From CFX5 sp023384495 (lineage in GTDB: Bacteria > Chloroflexota > Anaerolineae > Caldilineales > Caldilineaceae), in contig JASNZV010000004.1 in NCBI GenBank assembly GCA_048499455.1, positions 245,543 to 309,542 of the forward strand: a stretch of DNA of 64,000 nt. Direction: 5' to 3'. Below the pieces are notes generated by a model that saw nothing but the letters and a program-made list of their open reading frames with translations, was not told the origin of the DNA and did no database searches. Below are positions 37,118-46,407 of this stretch, piece by piece. Numbering within the stretch: the stretch's first letter is position 1; every line of letters starts with the position of its first letter. The translations under genes were made by a program, and so were the position numbers.

Positions 37118-37879
37118 TCAGCCGCGCCCGACAAACGGCATCTTGGTCGCCATGATGGTGATAAACTGCACATTGGCGTCGAGGGGCAAGGTCGCCATAA
37201 AGCGGACAGCGTGCGCCACATGCATGACATTCATGGTGGGCTCAACCGCCACCGAGCCATCGGCCTGGGGCACGCCCCTTTTCATGCGCGCGGTCATGTC
37301 GGTGGCTGCGTTGCCAATGTCGATCTGACCACAGGCAATATCATACTTGCGGCCATCGAGCGCCGTGGCTTTGGTGAGGCCGGTGATGGCGTGTTTGGTG
37401 GCGGTGTAGGGCGCAGAGTTGGGGCGCGGCGCATGGGCCGAGATCGAACCATTGTTGATGATCCGCCCGCCCATGGGGCTCTGGCTCTTCATGATCTTAA
37501 ACGCCTCTTGCGTACAGAGAAAGGCGCCGGTCAGGTTCACATCGACCACGGCTTGCCATTGTTCGTAGGTCAGCTCTTCGAGGAGGAGACCGGGCGCGCC
37601 CGCGCCGGCATTGTTGAAGAGCAGATCGAGCCGGCCAAAGCGCTCCACCGTTTTGGCAAAGAGGGCGCGCACCGAGTCGGGCTTGCCCACATCGGTAGGT
37701 ACGGCCAGCGCTCGTTCGGCGGCCGGCCCTGCTTCGGCAATCGTACTGAGGAGCGCGTCTGCGCGCCGCCCGGCCAATACCACCGAACAGCCTTCCTCCA
37801 ACAGCGTCAGGGCGGTATATTTGCCGATCCCACTACCGGCGCCGGTGACGACAGCGACTTTGTTATCAAGTTGCCCCAT
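37118..37879 (-). CDS. Short-chain dehydrogenase/reductase, paralogue 1
   Basis: A 253-residue classical SDR with the coenzyme loop TGAGSGIGKY, NNAGAG near 90, Ser in NGSISAHAP and Tyr-Lys in PYTATKHAITG near 160. The start MGQLDNKVAVV lies within about a dozen bases of the dioxygenase stop. The open frame extends further upstream through that gene and was not used. Its sequence, start and C-terminal VGRG match the adjacent paralogue at 36370. A sugar 1-dehydrogenase role is plausible because family members of this size oxidise aldoses, but the substrate is not shown. Confidence 0.9.
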   Translation of the reverse strand: MGQLDNKVAVVTGAGSGIGKYTALTLLEEGCSVVLAGRRADALLSTIAEAGPAAERALAVPTDVGKPDSVRALFAKTVERFGRLDLLFNNAGAGAPGLLLEELTYEQWQAVVDVNLTGAFLCTQEAFKIMKSQSPMGGRIINNGSISAHAPRPNSAPYTATKHAITGLTKATALDGRKYDIACGQIDIGNAATDMTARMKRGVPQADGSVAVEPTMNVMHVAHAVRFMATLPLDANVQFITIMATKMPFVGRG

Positions 37880-37890
37880 GATTGTCTCCC

Positions 37891-38733
37891 TTATGCTGCC
37901 CGCGATGGCGCATGTTCGCGCAGCCAGACGCGTAACGGCACATCGGCGTCGGTGGGTGAATAGAAACCGTTGGCATTGACGCCCCACCCCAACAACTGCC
38001 GGCGAATGGGGTCGCTCTGTTCCCACAGATTTTGCACCGTCATGTCATCCTTGGTGCGAATCCAGCGGTAGCCATACCCATAAAAAAGCACCTTGCGCGT
38101 GAGGTTCGACCAATTCGGTGAGGCCGTATGCCAGAGACGGCGGTCGAAGAAGACGGCTGTCCCCGGCTTTGCCAGCACCGGCACTGCGCCCGCTGGCTGG
38201 CCTTCACCCGATGCTGGTTTGTCAATCGTGTTCCAGAGGTGGCTGCCGGGCACAACCCAGAAGTTGCCGCGGCCCGCCTCGCTGGTGTCGGACAGAAAAT
38301 AGGCCACCTTGAGCGAAAGGCGTGGCCGTGGGTCGCCTTCCATCTCCATATTGGTGCGGCCGCTGTCCTGGTGCCAGCCAAAGGTTTTGTCATTGGGGCT
38401 TTGACCGGTGGGCGGTGTGACAATCAAATGGGCATGGTAGAGATAGATATTCCAACCGAGGATGTCCCACACCTTGGGGAGAATCTTTTCATAATCGACC
38501 AGGTCCTGATAAAGGGGGCTGTCTGGGATGAAATTGGGGTAGAAGAGCGCCTTGTCTTGTTCGTGACCTTCGGCCACCTTGCGGCTGTAGATCGCGTCGG
38601 TGGATGCGGTGAGCGCGGCCACCTGCGCCGGGTCGAGCGCGTTCTCCACCATGAAGTAGCCAAGTTCGTCAAACTGCGTGCGTTCGGCGTCGGTCAGGCC
38701 ATATTGCAGGCAGGATGGATCACGGATGGGCAT
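37891..38733 (-). CDS. Phytanoyl-CoA dioxygenase (PhyH) family protein
   Basis: A 280-residue non-haem Fe(II)/2-oxoglutarate oxygenase. The iron site is visible as His-x-Asp in FGWHQDSGR near 131 and a distal His in RRLWHTASPN near 200. An Arg for 2-oxoglutarate is expected in the following strand. ATG 38733 (MPIRDPSCLQ) has AAGGAGG six bases upstream. It is the first gene of the catabolic run that ends with the epimerase/oxidoreductase genes, so it may hydroxylate or demethylate the starting compound. Bacterial PhyH proteins act on very varied small molecules, so the substrate stays open. Confidence 0.88.
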   Translation of the reverse strand: MPIRDPSCLQYGLTDAERTQFDELGYFMVENALDPAQVAALTASTDAIYSRKVAEGHEQDKALFYPNFIPDSPLYQDLVDYEKILPKVWDILGWNIYLYHAHLIVTPPTGQSPNDKTFGWHQDSGRTNMEMEGDPRPRLSLKVAYFLSDTSEAGRGNFWVVPGSHLWNTIDKPASGEGQPAGAVPVLAKPGTAVFFDRRLWHTASPNWSNLTRKVLFYGYGYRWIRTKDDMTVQNLWEQSDPIRRQLLGWGVNANGFYSPTDADVPLRVWLREHAPSRAA

Positions 38734-39082
38734 CGATTCCTCCTTGGTCGGTTTGCGTGTTGGCTTGCTTGCGCACAAGCATGGATGGGGCAATCATAAA
38801 CTCTGTTGAGGCCAGTGTCAAACCGATTCTGCGCCGCGCACGGGCTGGTTTGGTCTGGCCTCAGCCGATTCATGATATACTGTCCCACGGCCAATGGCGC
38901 GCGACAATCGATGTAACGCCGCGCCGTTTTCGCCCAAACCACGTATTGTCTCCGTGGGCGACTGCGCAGGGCAAGACGTTGGCGCGTCTGCAACACATTC
39001 GATATGTCACCGTAGCCCGCGACACAGTGGCCCGATGCCAGTACCCTAACTCTGAATCATTGCGTGTTCCGAAAGCAGAGAG
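38734..39082. other. 349-base divergent intergenic region
   Basis: It lies between the dioxygenase gene (minus strand) and the FtsX-type permease gene (plus strand) and should contain both promoters. Apart from the two ribosome-binding sites no gene or repeat was recognised, and no promoter could be assigned with confidence. Confidence 0.4.
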
Positions 39083-41491
39083 ATGCTCTCACCTCGTTGG
39101 CGCAAGGTCTGGCGCGACCTCTGGTCAAACAAGACCCGCACCATCATCGTGTTACTCGCCATTGCGGTGGGCGTCACGGCGATTGGCATGGTGATGGGTG
39201 CGCAGATCATTGTCGATGAAAATCTGCCCGCAGCGTACGCCGCGGTCAACCCCGCCAGCGGTGTGGTCTACGCGCTCAACACCTTTGACGAGAACATGGT
39301 GGAGACGATCCGCCGCACCAAAGAGGTAGGCGAGGCCGAAGGGCGTCGCTATGTCAGCGTCCGTTTTCAAGACAAGGCCGGGGAGTGGCGCAGCATTCAA
39401 CTCTATGCCGTGCCCGACTTTGAAGACATCACCATCAACAAGCTCAAGCCACAAGAAGGCAAATACCCGCCAGACCGGCGCGAGCTGCTCATTGAGCGCG
39501 CTTCGTTTTCGGCGGCGCTGGGGTTGGGCGATGTAGCCATCGGCGACACGCTGCTTATCGAGCCGCCTGACGGCAAGCCGCGCGAGCTAAAGATTGTGGG
39601 CAGCGTGCATGACCTCAGCCAGTTGCCCGCATTCATCAACGGCGCGGGTTACGGCTACATCAGCTACGACACGCTGGAGTGGCTGGGCGAGCCGCGCGAC
39701 TACAACCAATTGCTTTACGTGGTGGCAGAAAACAAGCTCGATTACGACCACATCCAGGCCGTGGGCAAACAGATTCAGGATCGGCTGGAGCGTAGTGGCG
39801 TCGTCGTGATCTTTGTGCTCATCTTCCCACCCGGCGAACATCCGGCGCAGAATTTTCTCAATGCCTTTTCGCTGATCCTCGGTGCGATCGGCGTGCTTTC
39901 CTTGATTCTCAGCGGTTTTCTGATCGTCAACACTTTGTCGGCAATCATGACGCAGCAAGTGCGCCAGATCGGCATCATGAAATCGATCGGCGCTCGCGCC
40001 GGGCAGATCACCGCCATGTATGTGGTGATGGTGCTGGCCTTTGGGCTGCTGGCGCTTTTGATCGGCATCCCGTTGGGCGCGATCGGCGCGGTGGGGTTGG
40101 CCTCGATTTTTGGCGGGCTGCTCAACTTTGATGTGGGCAGCCTCACACTCCATCCACGCGTCGTATTGGTGCAGGCGGCGGTCGGGCTGAGCGCGCCGCT
40201 GCTGGCCGCCATCTTGCCCATCTGGCGCGGGGTACGCGTTAGCGTGCGCGAGGCCATCAGCGATGTGGGGTTGGGCAAGGGCCGCTTTGGCCGCGGCCTG
40301 CTCGACCGTCTCATTGTGGCGCTGCGCTATGTCGTCCCCATGGACAGGCCGGCGCAAATTTCGCTGCGCAATACCTTCCGCCGCAAATCGAGGCTGACGT
40401 TGACGCTGATCACGCTGTCATTGGCCAGCACTATCTTTATCTCAATCTTCAGTGTGCGGGCGTCGCTGGTGCAGACGCTGGATGATGCGTTGCTCTTCTT
40501 TGACTACGATGTGCAGATTCTCTTTGACCGGCCCTACCGCAGCGACCGCATCATCCGCCAGTTGGACGGGCAGCCCGCCATCGAACGGGTGGAAACGTGG
40601 GGCTTTGGCACGGTGCGCCGCGTCCGGCCCGACGAGAGCGAGAGCGACGGCATCGTCATCTATGCGCCACGCGCCGACACGGAGATGATGCAGCCCACGG
40701 TGATCGAGGGGCGCTGGCTGCGCGACGACGACACCAATCAGATCGTCATCAACACCGATGTATTGCGTACGGAAGACGACGTGACGGTGGGCAGCATCAT
40801 CACGCTAAACATCAACAACAAGGAGCGCGAGTTTGAGGTGGTGGGCATTGTGCGCGGCATCCTCACCGGCCCGAATGGCTTTATCAACTTTGATTACTTT
40901 GGCCGGGTGACCAACGCGGTGGGCCGGGCGCAGATCTCGTTGGTGCGTCTCAATGATCGCAGCCCCGAACATCAATTGACATTTGGCAATGCGCTGGAGG
41001 AATCGTATCGCAGCAGCGGCTTTCGCGTCCAGCAGATGCAGACGATTGCCCAGTTGCGCACCATCATCTCGACGATCTTCAACGTGATCATCGTCTTCTT
41101 GCTCTTTATGGCCCTGCTACTCGGTTTTGTGGGCGGGCTGGGGCTGATGGGCACCATGAGCATCAACGTGCTGGAGCGTACGCGCGAGATCGGCGTCATG
41201 CGGGCGATTGGCGCATCCGACCGGGCAGTGCTGCGGATTGTGCTGGTGGAAGGGGTGATTATTGGGCTGATCAGCTGGATCATTGGCGGGTTGCTTGCCT
41301 TGCCGGCCAGCCAGATCATCACCGACACCGTGGGCCGCTCGCTCTTGCAGGCCGCGCCGAGCTATATCTTCTCCACCGGCGGCGCGCTGCTCTGGCTGGT
41401 GACGGTGCTGCTGCTCTCGACTCTGGCAAGCTTCTTGCCCGCGCGTGGGGCGTCCCGCCTCACTGTGCGCGAAGTGTTGAGTTACCAATAG
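39083..41491 (+). CDS. MacB/FtsX-type ABC transporter permease (two FtsX modules)
   Basis: An 802-residue membrane protein. Each half has an N-terminal helix (about 20-42 and 445-470), a large extracytoplasmic domain, and an FtsX-type bundle of three helices. The first bundle is at about 258-385, the second at about 665-795; the second contains GLMGTMSINVLERTREIGVM, a typical FtsX coupling segment. The C-terminal PARGASRLTVREVLSYQ is typical. Such two-module permeases work with a single MacB/LolD-type ATPase, encoded nine bases downstream. They use mechanotransmission on lipoproteins, peptides or drugs rather than classical import. The cargo is unknown. Confidence 0.88.
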   Translation: MLSPRWRKVWRDLWSNKTRTIIVLLAIAVGVTAIGMVMGAQIIVDENLPAAYAAVNPASGVVYALNTFDENMVETIRRTKEVGEAEGRRYVSVRFQDKAGEWRSIQLYAVPDFEDITINKLKPQEGKYPPDRRELLIERASFSAALGLGDVAIGDTLLIEPPDGKPRELKIVGSVHDLSQLPAFINGAGYGYISYDTLEWLGEPRDYNQLLYVVAENKLDYDHIQAVGKQIQDRLERSGVVVIFVLIFPPGEHPAQNFLNAFSLILGAIGVLSLILSGFLIVNTLSAIMTQQVRQIGIMKSIGARAGQITAMYVVMVLAFGLLALLIGIPLGAIGAVGLASIFGGLLNFDVGSLTLHPRVVLVQAAVGLSAPLLAAILPIWRGVRVSVREAISDVGLGKGRFGRGLLDRLIVALRYVVPMDRPAQISLRNTFRRKSRLTLTLITLSLASTIFISIFSVRASLVQTLDDALLFFDYDVQILFDRPYRSDRIIRQLDGQPAIERVETWGFGTVRRVRPDESESDGIVIYAPRADTEMMQPTVIEGRWLRDDDTNQIVINTDVLRTEDDVTVGSIITLNINNKEREFEVVGIVRGILTGPNGFINFDYFGRVTNAVGRAQISLVRLNDRSPEHQLTFGNALEESYRSSGFRVQQMQTIAQLRTIISTIFNVIIVFLLFMALLLGFVGGLGLMGTMSINVLERTREIGVMRAIGASDRAVLRIVLVEGVIIGLISWIIGGLLALPASQIITDTVGRSLLQAAPSYIFSTGGALLWLVTVLLLSTLASFLPARGASRLTVREVLSYQ

Positions 41492-41500
41492 GAGTTCATA

Positions 41501-42319
41501 GTGCTCTTTTTACCCTTTTGGCGCCGCAATCAACAAAATGGCGCAACCGAATCACCCGTAGGCGGCAACGGCGCGGCGACAGCGCAGGCGTTGATCCAGC
41601 TACATCAGGTCGTGAAGGCGTACGAAACGCCAGCAGGGAAATTCATGGCCCTGCGCAGCGTTGACCTGGCAATCGACCGGGGTGAATTTGTGGCGGTGGT
41701 GGGCAAGTCGGGCAGCGGCAAGTCCACGCTCATCAACATGATCACCGGCATCGACCGCCCAACCTCGGGCGAAATCTTGATCAACGGCATCGCCATTCAC
41801 AAACTGGACGAAGGCCCGATGGCCGTCTGGCGGGGCAAGACGATTGGCGTGATCTTCCAGTTCTTTCAGTTGTTGCCCATGCTCACCTGTGTTGAGAATG
41901 TCATGTTGCCCATGGATTTCTGCAACATGTTCAAGCCCAGTGAACGTCGCGAGCGGGCGCTCCATCTGCTCGACCTGGTGGAGATGGCCGACCAGGCCGA
42001 CAAGCTGCCGTCGGAGGTGTCGGGCGGGCAGCAGCAGCGCGCTGCGATTGCCCGCGCCCTGGCCAATGACCCGCCGTTGCTTGTGGCCGACGAGCCCACG
42101 GGCAACCTCGATTCCAAGACGGCGGATGCGGTCTTTCAGCTCTTCCAACGCATGATCGACCAGGGCAAGACGATTGTCATGGTGACGCACGATGTGGAGC
42201 TGGCCAAACAGGTGACGCGCACCGTCACCATTGCCGATGGCGAAATCGTGGGCGATGGCGTGCATCTGCTCGCAGAAGAAGCAGTCGGACAGGGGGCAGT
42301 TGCAGCAAACGCTGAGTAA
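41501..42319 (+). CDS. MacB/LolD-type ABC transporter ATPase
   Basis: A 272-residue ATPase with Walker A VGKSGSGKSTLINM near 70, the LolD/MacB-type Q-loop IGVIFQFFQLLPMLTCVENV near 116-135, signature VSGGQQQRAAIARAL near 170, and Walker B LLVADEPTGNLDSKT near 192. It starts at GTG 41501 with GGAG eight bases upstream, immediately after the permease gene, so the two form one operon. It has a longer N-terminus than usual (about 30 residues of low complexity before the ATPase fold). A hairpin lies just past the stop. Confidence 0.93.
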   Translation: MLFLPFWRRNQQNGATESPVGGNGAATAQALIQLHQVVKAYETPAGKFMALRSVDLAIDRGEFVAVVGKSGSGKSTLINMITGIDRPTSGEILINGIAIHKLDEGPMAVWRGKTIGVIFQFFQLLPMLTCVENVMLPMDFCNMFKPSERRERALHLLDLVEMADQADKLPSEVSGGQQQRAAIARALANDPPLLVADEPTGNLDSKTADAVFQLFQRMIDQGKTIVMVTHDVELAKQVTRTVTIADGEIVGDGVHLLAEEAVGQGAVAANAE

Positions 42320-42338
42320 CCTAGCAGAAGCTGGCGGT

Positions 42339-42387
42339 TGTTTGAAACCAAGCATTTTCACCCGGCAAAAACGCTTGGTTTCAAACA
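42339..42387. terminator. Inverted repeat between convergent genes, possible bidirectional terminator
   Basis: TGTTTGAAACCAAGC (42339-42353) and its exact complement (42373-42387) form a 15-bp stem with four further A-T pairs inside after one mismatch. It lies 20 bases past the ATPase stop and 50 before the stop of the convergent glycosidase-like gene. No long T-run follows, so termination would be weak or factor-assisted. The arms resemble those at 7474 and 52301. Confidence 0.6.
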
Positions 42388-42436
42388 GAACTTAAATTCA
42401 GCGGTTGAGGTCGCCAGGACCAATCAGGCAATGAGG

Positions 42437-43888
42437 CTAATTTGGCACAACAATGTAGACGGGCATGGCCGAAATTGCCACACTGAGCTTGCCGTCGACG
42501 CTGCCGTCAGACCCGTCGGTAATCGGCGTCGCGCCGCCGAACACATCGATGACCGTCCCCGCCGCGCCGTCCACCGTCAGCAGCTTCTGACCGCCGGCGT
42601 CGAGTGGGTTGAGCCAGGCCACGTAGAGCACCCGGTTGTTGACAAAGTCAAGGAAGCGATAGGCCTCCATGTCCGCTGCGCCCGTTTCCGCCGGTGTCAG
42701 GCGATGGTCGGGCTGAACCTTCGACAGCATCTTGATCGCTTGCTGATAAGCAAAGAAGGCCGGTTTCTTCTGAGGGGGATTGGCGTTGGTCACCAAACCC
42801 GATTCATATTCGTAGGTCCCGCCCAAATCGTAAAGCAAGAACCAGGCTGTAAACTCCACCCCAGCGGCCACCGTCTGCGTGTAGAGCTTGACCAGATTTT
42901 TCACCTGATCCTCAGGCGAACCAGGGATCGGGGCATTGGCGTTGCTGTGATGGCCGGCCTCGGTGATGACAATCGGCTTGTTCACCCCATACTCAGCCAG
43001 CTTCGCCCGCACAGCCTGCGTCTTTTCATACAGGCCGGGGCCGCCGTTGGTGGTCCAGTTGCCGGCAAAGGGAGGATAGACGTGGAAGTTCATCACGTCA
43101 AAGTGGGCGCCCCCCCCGGCGGCCAACACATCATCAAGAAAACGGCGGACAAACGGCCCCCCCAAATCCTCGAACCAGTCATATGCGATGCCGGCAAAGA
43201 CCACCTGCACATCGGGGTTGGCGGCCTTCATGGCCGGGTAGACCGTGGCGAGCATCTGGGCATACTCTGCGCCATGATGCGCCCATCGGTTGATGCCCGG
43301 CCCTGTGGCGTCGGGCTCGTTGTATAGCTCAAAATAGCGCACCATCGGCGAGCCGGGCGCATCGTTAAAGCCATCGCCGTCGTAGCGTTCGGCAAAGGCG
43401 GCCAGGTAGTCGGCCATGCGCGAGACGGGCACGCGGTCAACTGGCCCATGGGGCGAGGTAGCAGCCCAATCCGGGTTGTACTCATGGGTCACGATCATGT
43501 TCACGCAGGTGTCGAGCACGGCGCGCAGCGTTCGGTCCACATAATCCCAGTTGTAGGTGGGCGGATTCGTGTTCTCCGGCTCGACGCGCCGCCAGTCAAT
43601 TTCGGCGCGCACCCATTGCGCCCCGCTTTCCAGCAGGGGGGCGTTGAATCTGTTTGTCGCGCCTGTGGTGCCAAACATCTGAACGCCAAACGGGCCGGGT
43701 TGCTTGAGGCCGCCGCAGGAGCGATTGCTCACTATCGGCAGCGCCACCCGTTCCTGCTGCGCTTCATCGGCCGCCAAAGCCTGCTCGGTGCGGAGATCCA
43801 TCCCGCCGGTCAGGCCCAACGTCAGTGAAAGAAGAAGCGCCCACAGCGTAGTGCGCATCAACCGTGTCGTATACATTGTTCGTTTCAT
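42437..43888 (-). CDS. Secreted glycoside hydrolase-like protein (clan GH-A TIM barrel)
   Basis: A 483-residue protein with a signal peptide (hydrophobic about 11-28, likely cleavage near LAA-DE) and an LPIV tag just after it (residues 50-53). The barrel then starts with FGVQMFGTTG. Clan GH-A active-site marks are present: FELYNEPDATGPG (acid/base Glu near 190) and IVITEAGHHSN (nucleophile Glu near 300). A small beta domain follows, as in GH39- or GH5-like proteins. It is the most distal gene on the polysaccharide-export side and probably trims or remodels an exported glycan. The exact GH family is not assigned. Confidence 0.8.
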   Translation of the reverse strand: MKRTMYTTRLMRTTLWALLLSLTLGLTGGMDLRTEQALAADEAQQERVALPIVSNRSCGGLKQPGPFGVQMFGTTGATNRFNAPLLESGAQWVRAEIDWRRVEPENTNPPTYNWDYVDRTLRAVLDTCVNMIVTHEYNPDWAATSPHGPVDRVPVSRMADYLAAFAERYDGDGFNDAPGSPMVRYFELYNEPDATGPGINRWAHHGAEYAQMLATVYPAMKAANPDVQVVFAGIAYDWFEDLGGPFVRRFLDDVLAAGGGAHFDVMNFHVYPPFAGNWTTNGGPGLYEKTQAVRAKLAEYGVNKPIVITEAGHHSNANAPIPGSPEDQVKNLVKLYTQTVAAGVEFTAWFLLYDLGGTYEYESGLVTNANPPQKKPAFFAYQQAIKMLSKVQPDHRLTPAETGAADMEAYRFLDFVNNRVLYVAWLNPLDAGGQKLLTVDGAAGTVIDVFGGATPITDGSDGSVDGKLSVAISAMPVYIVVPN

Positions 43889-43974
43889 CCTCCATATTCA
43901 GATATGATAATCCATTGCTCCGTGTGCAGGTTCACTGGCGCGGCGCTGCTGCCTGCCAACACTTCTGTCTCGGT

Positions 43975-45339
43975 CTATGCGTGTTCTTCGACTTTGTCGA
44001 TGGGTGCGTACGTTGCAATCGGCGCTGGAACTTTATCATGCGCCCAGGCGCCGCCCAGGGTAATCAGCCCATACGTTTCGCGCGACTTGCCCCGATAGAC
44101 TTGGAACTCATACAGCCGATCATGATAGTCATACGTTTCAGTATTGGCGTCGTTCACCACCGCCGCCGACAACAGATAGCCCCCTTCAAGCAGCGGCAAC
44201 GACGGGATCTCATAGCGCACCACCCCGTCGCCCTCAACCACGGGTAAGGTCAGGCTGTCGAACTTGGTGTTGGGGCCACAGATGTGTGTGCCATTCTGAT
44301 GATAAAACCCCAGCCCAAAGACCGGCTTTTCCACCGGCGACGGCGCCTCATAATGGATCAGCACCGTAACTGGGTCTCCATTGCGGAAGGTTGTCCGCAC
44401 TGCGCCCTGGCTGTCACACAGCTCCACACTGCGAATACGGACATGGCCGACGCCCCACCGCCGCACGGGCGGTGCGCTCGCCCCAGCATCCTCCGCCTCG
44501 GGCTCGTTTTCCACCTGATCCGCCGAAGGTCGCCGCGCTTTTTCGACCTGCTTCTGTGTCTCCTCTCGGTCTGCCAGGTGTTGCAGATAGGCCATCACCA
44601 CGTCGGTGGGGTGGCCGTCGCCGTGGATGCGCCCATCCTCCAACCAGATGACGCGGCGACAAACAGACTGGATGATGCTCAAGTCGTGCGAGACCAGCAC
44701 CAGCGTGCCGTGATTGTCGCGAAAACGCTGGATGCTGTTGAGGCATTTGCGCTGAAAGGTGGCGTCCCCCACGGCGAGCACCTCATCCACCAGCAGCAGA
44801 TCAGGCGCGGTGTGGATGGCGACGGCAAACCCAAGCCGCACATACATACCCGACGAATAGTGCTTGACGGGCGTATCGATAAAGTTGCCCAACTCGGCGT
44901 AGGCAATGATGTCATCCAGTCGCCGGTCTACTTGGGCGCGGCTCAAGCCATAGATCGAACCGTTGAGATAGATGTTCTCGCGCCCCGTCAGCTCAGGGTG
45001 AAAGCCGGCGCCAAGCTCCAGCAGCGACGAAATACGCCCATTGATGACAAGGTCGCCGCTGGTGGGGTTGAGCACGCCGCTGAGCAATTTGAGCAGGGTG
45101 CTCTTCCCGGCGCCGTTGGGGCCAATGATTCCCACGCTTTCGCCCGGGTAGAGCGAAAACGAAACGTCGCGCAGCGGCCAGAACGACTCGGCAGCGCGCC
45201 GTTCACGGCGCAGCAAGCCCAAAAACAACTCCTGGAAGGAACGTTGGCGCGCGCGCTGCAACACAAAGCGTTGCGACACGTTGCGCAGTTCAATCTGCGG
45301 TTCGCCCGGCTGGGCGCGGTCGCTACGCTGAACGCTCAT
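43975..45339 (-). CDS. Polysaccharide ABC exporter ATPase with Wzt-type carbohydrate-binding C-terminus
   Basis: A 454-residue protein. The ATPase domain has Walker A GIIGPNGAGKSTLLK near 75, ISSLLELGAGFHPELTGREN near 105-124, signature HYSSGMYVRLGF near 155 and Walker B LLLVDEVLAVGD near 178. This is the Wzt/TagH subfamily. A charged linker (about 270-300) leads to a C-terminal beta-sandwich of Wzt type (about 305-440), which in known O-antigen exporters recognises the terminal modification of the glycan. ATG 45339 overlaps the stop of the permease gene as ATGA, so the two are translationally coupled. Confidence 0.92.
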   Translation of the reverse strand: MSVQRSDRAQPGEPQIELRNVSQRFVLQRARQRSFQELFLGLLRRERRAAESFWPLRDVSFSLYPGESVGIIGPNGAGKSTLLKLLSGVLNPTSGDLVINGRISSLLELGAGFHPELTGRENIYLNGSIYGLSRAQVDRRLDDIIAYAELGNFIDTPVKHYSSGMYVRLGFAVAIHTAPDLLLVDEVLAVGDATFQRKCLNSIQRFRDNHGTLVLVSHDLSIIQSVCRRVIWLEDGRIHGDGHPTDVVMAYLQHLADREETQKQVEKARRPSADQVENEPEAEDAGASAPPVRRWGVGHVRIRSVELCDSQGAVRTTFRNGDPVTVLIHYEAPSPVEKPVFGLGFYHQNGTHICGPNTKFDSLTLPVVEGDGVVRYEIPSLPLLEGGYLLSAAVVNDANTETYDYHDRLYEFQVYRGKSRETYGLITLGGAWAHDKVPAPIATYAPIDKVEEHA

Positions 45340-46232
45340 AGCTCTTCTCCAAAGCGATCGCTGTAGCGAACAAACACCCAATAGCCCAAAACGAGCACGG
45401 CAAGCGCCGTGACAACCGTGCGCCAGAAAAAGTCAAAGTCTGTGCGCGACCCCCAATAGAGCAAATCCTGATAGAGATTCACCAGCGAGGCAACCGGGTT
45501 AAAGATAAACAGCAACCGCCGCACGTTGAGCTCGACACCGTAGAGCGTATAACTGGTGGGTAATGTGGCCGCCGCATAGAAGATGGGGGTCAGAAAGAAC
45601 CAGGCCAGCATGACCACGTTCATAATCAAGACAGTGTCGCGGTAAAAGACGTTGAGCGTACTTAGGATCAACGCAATGCCAATCGTAAAGCAGGTCTGCA
45701 CCAAGATCAGGATGGGCAACATCCAAAGCCAGGGGCTAAAGCTCGCCCGGAAGATGAGCAGCGCCACAAAGAGGATCACAAAGGCCAACAAAAAGTTGAC
45801 CAATTGCGCAAGCACACCGGCTATCGGCAACACTTCGCGGGGAAAGTAGACTTTTTTGATCAGATTGGCGTTGTTCACGACGCTGTTGACGCTGCCCATC
45901 ACGCCCTCAGAGAAGAAATTCCACGGCAGCAGCCCACACAGCAGAAAGAGTGGATACTTATCAATTTGTGGGTTGGGCATGATGACGCCAAAGACGATGG
46001 TGAAAACCAGCATCATGCCCAATGGATTGAGCAGGCTCCACAAAAAGCCCAGCGTGCTGTTCTTGTAACGCGCTTTTAGCTCACTGGCCACAAGATTGCG
46101 GATCAGTTCGCGGTAGCGATAGAGCTCGCGCAGCCGCTCAATCAGATGAGGGAAAGGCCGCGTTTGGCCCGGTGCGGCTGGCGCGCCCCCACCCTTGCGC
46201 TCGTTGTCATGTCGCCCTATGTGTTTCATCAT
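45336..46232 (-). CDS. ABC-2 type polysaccharide exporter permease (Wzm/TagG-like)
   Basis: A membrane protein of about 298 residues with the ABC-2 layout. An amphipathic N-terminal region (LYRYRELIRNLVASELKARYK) leads to NSTLGFLWSLLNPLGMMLVF, the family's first membrane segment, and five more helices to the C-terminus. It forms the channel partner of the Wzt-type ATPase, whose start codon overlaps its stop. Start is either of two consecutive ATG codons at 46232 and 46229. The open frame continues further upstream without a good ribosome site. The exported chain is unknown. Confidence 0.92.
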   Translation of the reverse strand: MMKHIGRHDNERKGGGAPAAPGQTRPFPHLIERLRELYRYRELIRNLVASELKARYKNSTLGFLWSLLNPLGMMLVFTIVFGVIMPNPQIDKYPLFLLCGLLPWNFFSEGVMGSVNSVVNNANLIKKVYFPREVLPIAGVLAQLVNFLLAFVILFVALLIFRASFSPWLWMLPILILVQTCFTIGIALILSTLNVFYRDTVLIMNVVMLAWFFLTPIFYAAATLPTSYTLYGVELNVRRLLFIFNPVASLVNLYQDLLYWGSRTDFDFFWRTVVTALAVLVLGYWVFVRYSDRFGEEL

Positions 46233-46407
46233 CGTGTCTGCAACCTGGCGCCATGCCCCGAACCTGAACGATCCCCACCACCGTCGATAGCACACGTCAG
46301 ATGCGCTTGCACCAGTGGCGAGCCGCATCAAAGCGGCTTGCAGAATACCAAAGTTAGGAATGCTTGTAAAATCTCACAGGCGCGCTCACGAGCGTCACCG
46401 ATTGCCC

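Noticed and set aside
43975..45339. LTLPVVEG in the Wzt-type ATPase as another LPxV tag
   Set aside because: It lies inside the folded cytoplasmic carbohydrate-binding domain, not near a terminus or anchor, so it is probably coincidental.
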